Of a stretch of 54,714 bases of DNA, positions 9,768 to 18,478 are shown in pieces (within the stretch, counting starts at the first letter, position 1; every line of letters starts with the position of its first letter). The stretch covers positions 1 to 54,714 of the forward strand of contig JAGHVF010000076.1 in NCBI GenBank assembly GCA_018064425.1. Reading direction: 5' to 3'. A program made the position numbers and the translations under genes. The stretch comes from Candidatus Colinaster equi. Lineage in GTDB: Bacteria > Bacillota > Clostridia > Lachnospirales > Lachnospiraceae. The notes beneath the pieces are model-generated. The model was given only the letters and a program-made list of their open reading frames with translations, did no database searches and was not told the DNA's origin.

Positions 9768-11045
9768 TCACGACATATAATATTTTGAAGTAATAACCCC
9801 AACGCTGTCTATCAACACATTGGGGGATATAGACCTCATATAGTCTAATATTCGGTTTTTCTCACCTTCCGTAGCAATATTAACCCGACTGTCGCACTGT
9901 ATTGCCGGAATAAATCTTAAAGATGGCGTCTTGCTATCTGTGTAAAGCGTCACCTCCAACAATCCCGTATCTATCGTTTTACTGTTAAACCAATAATTGC
10001 CCAGACTGTAAATAACGGGAACACTGTCACAATAATCCATCCTCTGTAAAATATGCGGATGGTCGCCAATGATTATATCCGCACCTGCATTTGACAGCTT
10101 GTGTGCCAGTTCATCCTGCGCCCAGTCAGTCTCTACCTGCAGCTCTGTTCCCCAGTGAATATAAGCCACCACATAATCGCTGCATGCCGCTGCTTCACTG
10201 ATAACATCACACACCTGGTCATCATACCAGCATCTAAAGGTTCCCGGGCTATTATCTGTAGCGCCCTTCGTATCGGGATTATCGCTTCTTTCGATTTGCG
10301 TCGCGTTAACAATTGCAATACGCATATCATTTGCAATAAAATATGTAGGTTTTATCGCTTCCGTAATATTACGTCCGGCTCCCACATAAGGCATCTCAAC
10401 CGCCTCAAGAGTATCAAGGGTATCGGTAAGAGATACTTCACCATAATCATATACATGATTATTGGCCAAAGAAACAATATCGACCCCCATATCAAACAAA
10501 TACCTGACATTATCCGGATTAGTCCTGAAAGTATACTGTTTCCCCTCGGTAGGTACTCCGCCCGTAGTATATGTGAATTCATTATTCACCATAAAAATGT
10601 CCGCGTTTTTCATTACTTCAAGCGTATTATTATCAAACGCAGCACTAATATCACCACCTCTATTTTTGAGTGACTCCAATACCGCATAACCTTCCTGTAA
10701 GCCTACATCACCGGCAAAAAGCATAGTCACCTTGTCGGGAGCCATAGTCTCTTTTGGATAAATGTGGTCACGACTGCATAACTCATCATCTTTAAGCAGT
10801 TCTCCGTATCTGCTGTCAATCTCATCAAGATTGTTTCTGTCTTTTGCCGCCTCATCAACATTGCTGCCCTTTATCTTGTCAATATTGATTATTTCAGCTT
10901 TAACTGTGTCGGATGTGCTGTCATGTTCAATAAGTCCTTTACTCTGTGCAACATATAGCACTATTCCCAGACCGGCCACTACCACCAACGCCAGCACTTC
11001 CAAAAACAGTATTATTGTTCGTCTTTTAATATGCTTTCTTCTCAT
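9768..11045 (-). CDS. CapA/PgsA-family membrane-anchored protein (PGA_cap metallophosphatase fold)
   Basis: 425 residues with a single N-terminal membrane anchor (about 12-33) and an extracellular CapA domain. The family signatures appear in order: LFAGDVGLQ, NNEFTYT, SLANNHVYDYG, YIHWGTELQ, GDHPHILQ and YSLGNYWF. The last four carry the metal and phosphate ligands typical of this calcineurin-like fold. Members take part in poly-gamma-glutamate capsule synthesis, but many lone copies have unknown substrates and no pgsB/pgsC lie nearby. The frame begins at 11054; I prefer the ATG at 11045 (MRRKHIKRR). No convincing ribosome binding site precedes either start, and TATAAT lies only 7 nt upstream of 11045. 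The gene sits between rplA and rplJ, which are usually adjacent. Confidence 0.85.
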   Translation of the reverse strand: MRRKHIKRRTIILFLEVLALVVVAGLGIVLYVAQSKGLIEHDSTSDTVKAEIINIDKIKGSNVDEAAKDRNNLDEIDSRYGELLKDDELCSRDHIYPKETMAPDKVTMLFAGDVGLQEGYAVLESLKNRGGDISAAFDNNTLEVMKNADIFMVNNEFTYTTGGVPTEGKQYTFRTNPDNVRYLFDMGVDIVSLANNHVYDYGEVSLTDTLDTLEAVEMPYVGAGRNITEAIKPTYFIANDMRIAIVNATQIERSDNPDTKGATDNSPGTFRCWYDDQVCDVISEAAACSDYVVAYIHWGTELQVETDWAQDELAHKLSNAGADIIIGDHPHILQRMDYCDSVPVIYSLGNYWFNSKTIDTGLLEVTLYTDSKTPSLRFIPAIQCDSRVNIATEGEKNRILDYMRSISPNVLIDSVGVITSKYYMS

Positions 11046-11052
11046 AACCCAC

Positions 11053-11061
11053 ATTATAACA
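11053..11061 (-). promoter_or_regulatory. Extended -10 promoter for the CapA-family gene, possibly leaderless
   Basis: On the minus strand TGTTATAAT (extended -10, TATAAT at 11053-11058) ends 7 nt before the ATG at 11045. No clear -35 is visible. Transcription would begin at or next to the start codon, consistent with the absence of a ribosome binding site. This is an inference from one motif. Confidence 0.45.
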
Positions 11062-11062
11062 T

Positions 11063-11097
11063 AAAAAGAACACCGTAGGCATTATGTCTACGGTGTC
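11063..11097 (-). terminator. Rho-independent terminator after rplA
   Basis: An ACACCGTAG/CTACGGTGT stem (11070-11078 with 11088-11096) is followed on the minus strand by TCTTTTTAT. It closes the rpmG-secE-nusG-rplK-rplA transcript and separates it from the CapA-family gene. Confidence 0.85.
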
Positions 11098-11123
11098 TGT
11101 TATCATCCTATATTATTCTATAA

Positions 11124-11813
11124 TTAGAACTTTGCTGTTGAAACCTTAACGCCAGGTCCCATTGTACAAGCAAGTGTCATTGACTTCAAATACTGACCCT
11201 TGAGTACAGCCGGCTTAGCCTTAACGATTGCAGCCATAAGTGCATCAAAGTTCTCCTGGAGCTGCTGCTCTGTGAATGATGCCTTACCAACAGGAACATG
11301 AATGATGTTAGCCTTATCAAGACGGTACTCAATCTTACCAGCCTTAATATCATTGATAGCCTTAGTAACATCCATTGTTACCGTGCCTGCCTTTGGATTA
11401 GGCATAAGACCCTTAGGTCCGAGTACCTTACCAAGACGACCAACAACACCCATCATATCAGGTGTAGCAACTACTACATCGAAATCAAACCAACCGTCAT
11501 TCTGAATCTTAGGAATGAGTTCCTCACCACCTACGAAATCAGCTCCGGCTGCCTGTGCTTCGTCAAGCTTTGTGCCTTTTGCAAATACCAATACTCTAAC
11601 AGTCTTACCTGTTCCGTTAGGAAGAACTACGGCACCACGGATCTGCTGATCTGCGTGACGTCCGTCACAACCTGTACGAACATGTAACTCAACTGTTTCA
11701 TCAAACTTAGCATTTGCTGTCTTCTTTACAATGCTAATAGCCTCTGCAGGCTCATACTGTGCTGCACGATCTACTAATTTAGCAGCTTCGTTATACTTCT
11801 TACCATGCTTCAT
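11124..11813 (-). CDS. rplA: 50S ribosomal protein L1
   Basis: L1 binds 23S rRNA at the E-site stalk and guides release of deacylated tRNA. The 229 residues are the standard length. The L1 signature is present around [20 protein letters not shown] followed by [12 protein letters not shown], and the C-terminal block ends in TMGPGVKVS. The AGGAGGAG binding site is 6 nt before the ATG. It follows rplK by 18 nt in the usual order and is the last gene before a strong terminator. Confidence 0.98.
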   Translation of the reverse strand: MKHGKKYNEAAKLVDRAAQYEPAEAISIVKKTANAKFDETVELHVRTGCDGRHADQQIRGAVVLPNGTGKTVRVLVFAKGTKLDEAQAAGADFVGGEELIPKIQNDGWFDFDVVVATPDMMGVVGRLGKVLGPKGLMPNPKAGTVTMDVTKAINDIKAGKIEYRLDKANIIHVPVGKASFTEQQLQENFDALMAAIVKAKPAVLKGQYLKSMTLACTMGPGVKVSTAKF

Positions 11814-11831
11814 ATCTGCTCTCCTCCTAAA

Positions 11832-12257
11832 TTAGTCCTCTACTGTAATACCCATACTACGGGCTGTACCGGCGATCATGCTCATTGCTGCCTCAACGCT
11901 TGCTGCGTTCAAGTCAGGCATTTTAAGCTCCGCAATCTCACGTACCTTGTCCTTAGAAATTGTTGCAACCTTTGTCTTGTTAGGAACTCCTGAACCGGAC
12001 TTAATGTTACAAGCCTTCTTAAGTAATACAGCTGCAGGTGGAGTCTTTGTAATGAAGCTAAAGCTTCTGTCTGCATAAACTGTGATAACGACAGGGATAA
12101 TCATATCACCCTTGTCTGCTGTTACAGCGTTGAACTGCTTTGTGAATTCAACGATGTTAACACCGTGCTGACCAAGTGCTGGTCCAACCGGTGGTGCTGG
12201 TGTTGCCTTTCCAGCAGGGATCTGCAACTTAATGTATCCTTCTACTTTCTTTGCCAT
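11832..12257 (-). CDS. rplK: 50S ribosomal protein L11
   Basis: L11 forms part of the GTPase-associated centre with 23S rRNA. The 141 residues match the family length. The N-terminal domain shows [19 protein letters not shown], and the C-terminal domain has [12 protein letters not shown] and the terminal GTARSMGI block. A strong AGGAGGAG site precedes the ATG. It lies 95 nt downstream of nusG. That gap contains only a small CAAGGC/GCCTTG hairpin without a T-run, so cotranscription with nusG is likely. Confidence 0.98.
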   Translation of the reverse strand: MAKKVEGYIKLQIPAGKATPAPPVGPALGQHGVNIVEFTKQFNAVTADKGDMIIPVVITVYADRSFSFITKTPPAAVLLKKACNIKSGSGVPNKTKVATISKDKVREIAELKMPDLNAASVEAAMSMIAGTARSMGITVED

Positions 12258-12352
12258 GATTGGCTCCTCCTATAATAATATATTGTGGTCCGGGTTATAG
12301 GTGCCCTTCCACTACGCATAATCAAGGCTATGCCTTGTATTGCACAACAAAA

Positions 12353-12871
12353 TTAGTTCAACTTACGAACTTCTTCAAAACCGATTTCTACCGGTGTCTC
12401 TCTGCCGAACAACTCGACATTGATTGTAGCTGTCTGCTTGCTGTAATCAATCTTCTGTACAGCACCGACTGTATCTTTCCAAGCGCCGGCAACAACAACA
12501 ATTGTATCACCCTCAGTGAAGTCGATTGTTACATTCTCAGTCTTAATTCCAAGAGGCTTCATCTCTGCTTCAGTAAGAGGCACAGGCTTGCTTCCCGGTC
12601 CTACAAATCCGGTAACACCTCTTGTATTTCTTACTACGTACCATGTATCATCATTCATAATCATGTTGATAAGTACGTAACCCGGAAACATCTTCTTCTG
12701 AACTGTCTTACGGGCACCGTTCTTCATCTCGACAACTTCCTGCATAGGTACTCTGACTTCAAGAATCTGCTCCTCTAAGCCACGATTAGCAATTGTCTTA
12801 TCAAGATCGGCTTTTACCTTATTCTCATATCCTGAATATGTATGAGCAACATACCAATTAGCTTCTGACAT
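12353..12871 (-). CDS. nusG: Transcription termination/antitermination protein NusG
   Basis: NusG binds RNA polymerase and controls elongation and pausing. The N-terminal NGN domain starts WYVAHTYSGYENKV and contains KKMFPGYVLI and the RNTRGVTGFVG segment. The KOW domain near 120-150 contains FTEGDTIVVVAGAWKDTVG. The open frame reaches 12889, but the ATG at 12871 (MSEANWYV) is preceded by AGGTGG at good spacing, giving 172 residues. It is directly downstream of secE, the conserved arrangement. Confidence 0.98.
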   Translation of the reverse strand: MSEANWYVAHTYSGYENKVKADLDKTIANRGLEEQILEVRVPMQEVVEMKNGARKTVQKKMFPGYVLINMIMNDDTWYVVRNTRGVTGFVGPGSKPVPLTEAEMKPLGIKTENVTIDFTEGDTIVVVAGAWKDTVGAVQKIDYSKQTATINVELFGRETPVEIGFEEVRKLN

Positions 12872-12907
12872 AATCAACCACCTTTTCATCCATCACAATA
12901 GATAATA

Positions 12908-13108
12908 TTACATAGATAATAAGTTCACGCCATACTGTAAGCCTGTATCAAGCAATGTAATGATAAGACCTACTATTACTGTAATTATTACTACGGCAAT
13001 AGACTGCTTTGTCAGCTGATCCTTAGCCGGCCAAGATATCTTTCCGAACTCAGCCTTAACGCCATCAAAAAAACTTGGTTTGTTCTCGTTATTTGTGGAA
13101 TTTCCCAT
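12908..13108 (-). CDS. secE: Preprotein translocase subunit SecE
   Basis: A 66-residue SecE of the single-transmembrane type found in most Bacillota. The amphipathic helix FFDGVKAEFGKISWPAKDQL precedes one membrane span (about 38-60). It clamps SecY in the SecYEG channel. The position between rpmG and nusG is the classical context, and GGAAGGAG precedes the ATG. Confidence 0.97.
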   Translation of the reverse strand: MGNSTNNENKPSFFDGVKAEFGKISWPAKDQLTKQSIAVVIITVIVGLIITLLDTGLQYGVNLLSM

Positions 13109-13144
13109 AGTTAACTCCTTCCAAAACCAAACGAAAGACTAATC

Positions 13145-13294
13145 TTACTTAGTCTCCTTATGTAAAGTATGAGCCTTGCAGAATCTACAATACTTCTTTG
13201 TCTCCATACGATCAGGATGTGTCTTCTTATCCTTTGTTGTATTATAGTTACGCTGCTTGCACTCTGTACATGCTAATGTAATCTTTGTACGCAT
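13145..13294 (-). CDS. rpmG: 50S ribosomal protein L33
   Basis: A 49-residue reading frame, translated here by hand because of its small size. It begins [13 protein letters not shown] and ends [13 protein letters not shown]. Four cysteines in two CxxC pairs make it the zinc-binding form of L33. GGAGGTGG precedes the ATG by 5 nt. It lies directly upstream of secE, the usual context. Confidence 0.97.
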   Translation of the reverse strand: MRTKITLACTECKQRNYNTTKDKKTHPDRMETKKYCRFCKAHTLHKETK

Positions 13295-13330
13295 ATTTCC
13301 ACCTCCAAGCGTCTAACGCAAATTATGGCA

Positions 13331-13386
13331 TAAAAAAAAGACCTTACGCCTCGCCCAACTAATATATCATAGAGTATGCGAGGCGT
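13331..13386 (-). terminator. Terminator of hflKC that contains the rpmG promoter
   Basis: The stem ACGCCTCGC/GCGAGGCGT pairs 13346-13354 with 13378-13386 around a loop of about 23 nt. On the minus strand it is followed by AAGGTCTTTTTTTTA. The -35 and -10 of the next promoter are inside the 5' arm and the loop. Confidence 0.75.
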
Positions 13387-13389
13387 CAA
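13361..13389 (-). promoter_or_regulatory. Sigma-A promoter of rpmG-secE-nusG-rplKA
   Basis: TTGACG (13384-13389) and TATATT (13361-13366) have a 17-nt spacer. The start would fall near 13354, in the 3' arm of the terminator hairpin, so transcripts from this promoter cannot form the terminator. Confidence 0.7.
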
Positions 13390-13422
13390 CATCTTTTTTA
13401 TGTAAAATTTGGATTGTTTCAA

Positions 13423-14295
13423 TTAGTTCTGTCCGTATAACAAACGGGCATATTCTGAGTTCTTATCTAATATCAATGTCTTATTCTCTCCTGCCATTGC
13501 TTCAAGCGAATCAAGTCCTCTGATATAACTATAGAATTCAGCCTTTTCTTCCGTATTATATGCTTCACTCAATATCTGCATATATCTGGCTTCACCCTCT
13601 GCTTCCAGTTTTGCCGCTTCCTTCTGCGCATTTGCAGTCAAAATTGATATCTGTTTATTTGCTTCGTTCTTTATCTTCTGCGCATCAGCCTGTCCATTAG
13701 CTGTATAACCTGCAGCGATATTATTTCTTTCAGATATCATACGCTCATATACAGCTTCCTTATTATCATCCGGCAAATCAAGAGCCTTAATCTCTGCAAG
13801 TTCAACAACAATTCCGTACTGTGCGATATCGGAATTGGACTCATCTGTAATGAGCTTTGTCAAAGTATTACCTCTGGCCGCAATTATCTGATCCTGAGAC
13901 ATTGCAGATATTGTATTTTTTGTTGCATTGTATACCGCAGCTTCAATTCTTTCTTCCGCTCTGGCTGTTATACCGCCTAATGACTGATAATATTTGGTAG
14001 GATCTGTAACCTTCCATATTACATAGTTATCAGCTATCATAGACTTCTTATCGGAAGTAATTACGTCCGATACCGGAATATCATATAACACATCTCCCGT
14101 ATAGATCTTTGCTATAGATTCCACAAAAGGTACATGAATGTGCAGACCCGGTGTTGTTTCAATTCCTACTATTTTACCAAGGTTAATAACAATTGCCGCT
14201 TCATTCGGGTTGACGGTAAAAAGTGTCTCGCCGGCGAATATCATCGCTGCAATAACAACCACAGCAATTATTATATATTTTTTCGTTTTTCCCAT
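13423..14295 (-). CDS. hflC: HflC-type SPFH/band 7 protein
   Basis: 290 residues with one N-terminal membrane anchor (about 8-26) and an SPFH domain outside the inner leaflet. In the known HflKC complex the two proteins form a large cage around FtsH and modulate its proteolysis. Conserved features seen are the NPNEAAIVINLGKIV start of the SPFH domain and a long C-terminal coiled coil rich in Ala/Glu/Lys (about 190-250). The frame opens with a GTG at 14301, but ATG 14295 lies 8 nt after AGGAGG and is preferred. It is 12 nt downstream of hflK. Confidence 0.92.
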   Translation of the reverse strand: MGKTKKYIIIAVVVIAAMIFAGETLFTVNPNEAAIVINLGKIVGIETTPGLHIHVPFVESIAKIYTGDVLYDIPVSDVITSDKKSMIADNYVIWKVTDPTKYYQSLGGITARAEERIEAAVYNATKNTISAMSQDQIIAARGNTLTKLITDESNSDIAQYGIVVELAEIKALDLPDDNKEAVYERMISERNNIAAGYTANGQADAQKIKNEANKQISILTANAQKEAAKLEAEGEARYMQILSEAYNTEEKAEFYSYIRGLDSLEAMAGENKTLILDKNSEYARLLYGQN

Positions 14296-14307
14296 AATCA
14301 CTGCCTC

Positions 14308-15294
14308 CTACTCACTATCCGCTACTGTCGCTGTGCTCTCGTTCATTCCTGTAAAGCTCTCAAGCGGCAACATTGTTTCTGTATTACCGTCAGTAATAAC
14401 AACCTTAAGATTCGGTAAAACTTCTTCCATTTTCTCATAGAATAGTCTTCTTTTCGTTATGAGCGGATAATTCTTGTATTCCTCATAGGTCTCATTGAAT
14501 CTGGCAACCTGACCTTCTGCTTCGGCAATTCTTGCTTCCTTAGCTGCTGTTGCATTCTGAACTATAGCATCTGCATTGGCTTCGGCCTCGGGTATCTTCT
14601 GATTTTGATACTGATATGCATTGTTTATAGCCGTATCCGCACCCTGCTTTGCAGTCTCTACCGCCTTAAATGCAGCGATAATCTCAGGTGTCGGTGGTTC
14701 GGAATCCTGTACCGTTACATTCATCACCTGCAATCCGATATCACGATTATTGAGCTCAGTAACCATTGCCTCTTTAACATCCGCCTGTATCTGACTCTTA
14801 GCTGTAGTCATTGCTTCATCAACCGTATAGTTCGATACAATTGTTCTGATATTGGCCAGAGCAACATTCGATAATATATCCTCCGGACTTTCAGAATTAT
14901 ACAGATATGCAATCGGATCGGATACTCTGTATTCCAAATAGAAATCAATATTAAGCAAATTAAAATCCGACGTAATCATAATGCCGTTGTCAGCATCGGT
15001 TATATTCTGTCCGTTATCATCAACCGTATAACCGATTCCTGTACCATGTGTAGTCATATCCACATAATATGCAGTTTGCCACGGTGCCTTGAAATAGAAT
15101 CCTGCAGTCTTAACATCCAATACCTTTCCAAACTGTGTTATTACCGCATTTTCCTGCTCGGTTACCGAAATAAAGCATCTACAAATAATAATCAGCACAA
15201 CTATAGCACCGGCAATCATTCCGACTATTTTGCCGATTTTATCGCTATCCCTATAGCTCATATGCTCCAGTCCGTCGTTTTTCTTCTTAAACAT
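14308..15294 (-). CDS. hflK: HflK-type SPFH/band 7 protein
   Basis: 328 residues with a short cytoplasmic N-terminus, one membrane span (about 21-43), an SPFH domain (VTEQENAVITQFGKVLD onward) and a C-terminal coiled coil (about 195-275). The family motif DSEPPTPEIIAAF identifies it as HflK (canonical xxxxPPxxVxxAF). It lacks the Gly-rich N-terminal tail of proteobacterial HflK. I take the ATG at 15294 (MFKKKNDG), with AAGGAG upstream, rather than the in-frame ATG at 15354, which lies inside the upstream hairpin. Partner of HflC. Confidence 0.92.
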   Translation of the reverse strand: MFKKKNDGLEHMSYRDSDKIGKIVGMIAGAIVVLIIICRCFISVTEQENAVITQFGKVLDVKTAGFYFKAPWQTAYYVDMTTHGTGIGYTVDDNGQNITDADNGIMITSDFNLLNIDFYLEYRVSDPIAYLYNSESPEDILSNVALANIRTIVSNYTVDEAMTTAKSQIQADVKEAMVTELNNRDIGLQVMNVTVQDSEPPTPEIIAAFKAVETAKQGADTAINNAYQYQNQKIPEAEANADAIVQNATAAKEARIAEAEGQVARFNETYEEYKNYPLITKRRLFYEKMEEVLPNLKVVITDGNTETMLPLESFTGMNESTATVADSE

Positions 15295-15324
15295 AGATTT
15301 TCTCCTTGCCCATTTTTCTGCTAA

Positions 15325-15355
15325 AATGCCAAGGTTCATATAAAACCTTGGCATT
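15325..15355 (-). terminator. Hairpin between the EamA gene and hflK
   Basis: A 12-bp perfect stem pairs 15325-15336 with 15344-15355, followed on the minus strand only by TTTTAGC. It lies downstream of a candidate hflK promoter, so it may be a weak terminator for the envelope cluster or an untranslated-leader hairpin of hflKC. Confidence 0.6.
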
Positions 15356-15376
15356 CTATGTTTTCGTACTTAATAT

Positions 15377-15404
15377 ATATTACCACATTTATCCAAATGT
15401 TCAA
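15377..15404 (-). promoter_or_regulatory. Candidate sigma-A promoter of hflKC
   Basis: TTGAAC (15399-15404) and TAATAT (15377-15382) have a 16-nt spacer, placing the start near 15370. The leader would then include the 15325-15355 hairpin. Confidence 0.5.
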
Positions 15405-15411
15405 TTACATA

Positions 15412-16329
15412 TTACGCATCGGCCACACCGAGTATTGCAATTCCAACCATTGCGACAGCGATAACAATGTAATGAACATACGACAATTTCTCTTTTAAGA
15501 ATATTCGAGACAATATCAATGAAACAATCGCATAGCATGAGATTACGGCTGCAGCCACAGCCGGATTGGCACTAAGCGCATATACATATGTAGCCTGACC
15601 GCAAGTCTCAAATACGGCCGCCAATAATTTATCTTTCTGCTTCGGCACCTCAATCTTCTGTTTCTTTATCATAAGGAAGATAAAGATTAACACTGCGCAT
15701 ATAAGAAATGTCAGTTCATAACTTACATTTGCCACATCCTCAAGATTATTCTCAGTTACCCCTACAAGCGGAGAGCTCGCAACATCATCCAGATAGTACG
15801 CATCGAAAAATGTACCGAGACTGTCGAGTATACAGTAAATAACAGGTAATATAATTGCCACAAAACCAACCCTGTACTTCTTCTGCCCAATATCAGCCAT
15901 TCTGTTTGCATCGATTTTTTCCAGTACTCCGAGCGTCAGCATTGCAACACACACAAGTATTACTCCGATCAGAGTCATACCCTCCAATCGCATACCTAAA
16001 AAAATCAGGCACATGATACAGCATACGGCTCCCGAAGAATTCTGAATCGGCGAAGAAATCGACAATTCCAGATATTTCAGTCCCAAATATCCGACCGTCA
16101 TAGACAAAATATACATAGAAGAAACCGGTAAATATTTTACCAGATTTACCGGTTCAAACCCAATGTCGCCCGCAAGCAATGTATATATCGCGTGAGCACC
16201 CATCACAATACCCACGATCATAGATGTTTTTAAGAAACTATACTTGTCGTTCTCATCCTGTCCCTTCTTATAAAATAGATCTGCGGTTCCCCATGCAAGT
16301 GTCGTAATAATAGTAAAAACAAACCACAT
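15412..16329 (-). CDS. EamA-type (DMT superfamily) membrane transporter
   Basis: 305 residues with ten predicted membrane segments in two halves, each with the EamA pattern: the N-terminal half starts WFVFTIITTLAWGTADLFYKKG, and the C-terminal half carries ISCYAIVSLILSRIFLKEKLS near the end. That EKLS segment is typical of the second EamA repeat. DMT transporters export or import small metabolites such as amino acids, nucleosides or sugars; the substrate here cannot be inferred. GGGAGAAG lies 7 nt upstream of the ATG. It follows the potassium-channel gene by 31 nt and is probably the last gene of the envelope cluster. Confidence 0.85.
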   Translation of the reverse strand: MWFVFTIITTLAWGTADLFYKKGQDENDKYSFLKTSMIVGIVMGAHAIYTLLAGDIGFEPVNLVKYLPVSSMYILSMTVGYLGLKYLELSISSPIQNSSGAVCCIMCLIFLGMRLEGMTLIGVILVCVAMLTLGVLEKIDANRMADIGQKKYRVGFVAIILPVIYCILDSLGTFFDAYYLDDVASSPLVGVTENNLEDVANVSYELTFLICAVLIFIFLMIKKQKIEVPKQKDKLLAAVFETCGQATYVYALSANPAVAAAVISCYAIVSLILSRIFLKEKLSYVHYIVIAVAMVGIAILGVADA

Positions 16330-16360
16330 AAATATACTTCTCCCTACTTATATATAGATT

Positions 16361-17515
16361 TTATTTATACATAATGACCTTATCGCCAACATGTATAATT
16401 GTATCCCCGTTTGGCACTACCACTTTTCCTTTACGTTGAATCATCACAATCATCGACAAGCGGGAAATATCAAGTTCCTTTATCTTTTTATTCACCCACT
16501 CACTTTGTGACTTAATTAATATCTCTTTGAATTCAACCTCAGCAGGTAATGCATAATGTTTTGCGCCAATAACAAGAGTATCTCCGCTAAAAACCTTTGT
16601 CTCTCCCCTCGGCACAATCTTCTCGTTTCCTCGAATAATTAACACAAGCAACAATTCCGGCGGAAAAGTAATCTCTCTTACCATTTTACCATCCCAGCTA
16701 TGCCCGTGCTGCACCACCGATGTAACAAAATGATAATCTCTTTCTTCGGCATTTTGTTCCATCCTCTTAAACAGCGAGTATTGCTCTACAAAACCGGCAG
16801 AAATAATACCTGTCGGAATAGCGACCATTCCAACCCCCAGGAATGATATCACAATCGCAAACAACTTTCCAAGTGTAGTTACAGGATATATATCTCCGTA
16901 TCCTACCGTAAGCAGTGTCGATGCCGACCACCATATTCCCGAAAAAGCATTACTGAACGCTTCCGGTTGTGCTTCATGTTCCACCGAATACATGCAAAGT
17001 GAAGATGCCACCATCAGAATCAATATCATACATATCGAAGAAAATAACTGATTCTTCTTTTCCTTTAATACATTGGTGATTACATTAAAAGCATCATACT
17101 TTGAATTTATCTTAAATAATCTAAATATCCTTATTACGCGCAACAGTCTGAATGCTACCGCACCTGCCGGAAATACTATCGGCAGATAGAATGGCAAAAA
17201 AGTCAGCAAATCAACCAAACCGTAGAAAGAGAATACAAATTTTGCTCTTGAGCCCACCGCAGACATACCCGGATACAGATAATCCGCAGTCCACAAACGC
17301 AATATATACTCTACCGTAAAAATGATGACAGTTACTAATTCTATCACATACAATCTATGCGCATATTGTGCCGAACTGTCATAGGTAGAATACAATGTTA
17401 CAAACAGATTAAGAAATATGACTACCACAATAAATGCATCAAAGAAAACGCTCACCGCATTATCCCTTGTTCCAATCTGTATTATATTGAATATCTTTTC
17501 TTTATTCCTATTCAT
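16361..17515 (-). CDS. Voltage-gated-type potassium channel with two TrkA-C (RCK_C) domains
   Basis: 384 residues. Six membrane segments are visible. S4 carries regularly spaced arginines (FRLLRVIRIFRLFK, about 121-134), which is the voltage-sensor pattern. The pore loop has the K+ filter TVGYGD near 204, and S6 contains the glycine-rich GVGMVAIPTGI. After S6 and a short linker come two TrkA-C-like modules, one around FPPELLLVLIIRGNEKIVPRG and one at the C-terminus (MIVMIQRKGKVVVPNGDTII). There is no Rossmann TrkA-N domain. The frame opens with GTG at 17521; ATG 17515 is likely. It is 15 nt after the amidase gene. Confidence 0.88.
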   Translation of the reverse strand: MNRNKEKIFNIIQIGTRDNAVSVFFDAFIVVVIFLNLFVTLYSTYDSSAQYAHRLYVIELVTVIIFTVEYILRLWTADYLYPGMSAVGSRAKFVFSFYGLVDLLTFLPFYLPIVFPAGAVAFRLLRVIRIFRLFKINSKYDAFNVITNVLKEKKNQLFSSICMILILMVASSLCMYSVEHEAQPEAFSNAFSGIWWSASTLLTVGYGDIYPVTTLGKLFAIVISFLGVGMVAIPTGIISAGFVEQYSLFKRMEQNAEERDYHFVTSVVQHGHSWDGKMVREITFPPELLLVLIIRGNEKIVPRGETKVFSGDTLVIGAKHYALPAEVEFKEILIKSQSEWVNKKIKELDISRLSMIVMIQRKGKVVVPNGDTIIHVGDKVIMYK

Positions 17516-17530
17516 ATTCACCTATTACTT

Positions 17531-18478
17531 CTACTCAAAAAAAGCATCCAGTCCGTCCGCAATTCCCGTTACAATTTTGTTCTGATAATCTTCCGATGAT
17601 AAAAGTGTATCTTCGTTTGCGTTTGTCATATAACCCATCTCAACAATTGTGACAGGCACTTTACACCAATTGATACCGCTCATTGTGTCTGTCTCCCAGA
17701 CTTTTTCACGAACAGCACCTGTACTTGCCACCATATGATCAAGCACACATGTCGACAATTTCTTGCTACTGTCGTAATATTCGCTGTTATACGGATTGTT
17801 CTTTGTCTGACATATTGTCATCATTCCGCTTACACCGGCATTGTTTGAGCCATTGGCATGTATTCTTATAAAAGCGTCCGCATTGCTGTCATTGGCAATC
17901 GCTGCCCTCTCGGCATTGCTTATATTAACATCATTGACGGTTCTGCACATTATTACCTTGTAACCGCGTTTCTCCAATTCTGTCTGCAGTTTAAGCGATA
18001 CTTCAAGATTGAGTTCAAATTCGGCTTTTCCCGTCGCCACGCCGGACGTACCACTCGACACCTTCGCTTTCAATTCGGTAGCCCCGGGGCCTATCGGTTC
18101 TTTTTCATTATTACCCTTGCTCTGATGACCTGCATCAATAACCACCAACTTGCCGTTTTGTGCCGCATCGGCACTTTCGCTTTCCTCTTGAAGAATCTCT
18201 GCCTCCGTTTCTGTCTCGCTCACTTGTGCATTATCATCTTCGCTCGTTGATGCATCTGATTCTTCGGATACAATCGTCTCTGGCGATTCTTCATCACCCG
18301 AATCTATCGTTACCTTCTCGATAACCGCTACAGATTTATTGCCGGAATCATCGTTATTTGTTTTTACATATCGAAGTATCGCAACCAAAAAGCCAATCAA
18401 TATTGCTATTGCAGCACCTGCGATACACAGAATAATAATACGCCACCTGTTTCTTCTAGTACTGGATTTCGTCCGCAT
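17531..18478 (-). CDS. N-acetylmuramoyl-L-alanine amidase (amidase_3 family)
   Basis: 315 residues: a basic N-terminus, one membrane anchor (about 13-36), an acidic Ser/Glu/Thr-rich linker (about 50-108) and an amidase_3 domain to the C-terminus. Zinc and catalytic motifs are intact: VVIDAGHQ (His), the Glu in [19 protein letters not shown] (His) and the catalytic Glu in VEMGYMTN. It should cleave the amide bond between muramic acid and the stem peptide outside the membrane. Its first 23 nt overlap the 3' end of the vWA gene, so translation is probably coupled. Confidence 0.92.
   Translation of the reverse strand: MRTKSSTRRNRWRIIILCIAGAAIAILIGFLVAILRYVKTNNDDSGNKSVAVIEKVTIDSGDEESPETIVSEESDASTSEDDNAQVSETETEAEILQEESESADAAQNGKLVVIDAGHQSKGNNEKEPIGPGATELKAKVSSGTSGVATGKAEFELNLEVSLKLQTELEKRGYKVIMCRTVNDVNISNAERAAIANDSNADAFIRIHANGSNNAGVSGMMTICQTKNNPYNSEYYDSSKKLSTCVLDHMVASTGAVREKVWETDTMSGINWCKVPVTIVEMGYMTNANEDTLLSSEDYQNKIVTGIADGLDAFFE

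Noticed and set aside
12258-12352. Possible L1/L11 leader between nusG and rplK
   Set aside because: Only a 6-bp hairpin without a T-run was found and no conserved L1-binding motif was recognised.
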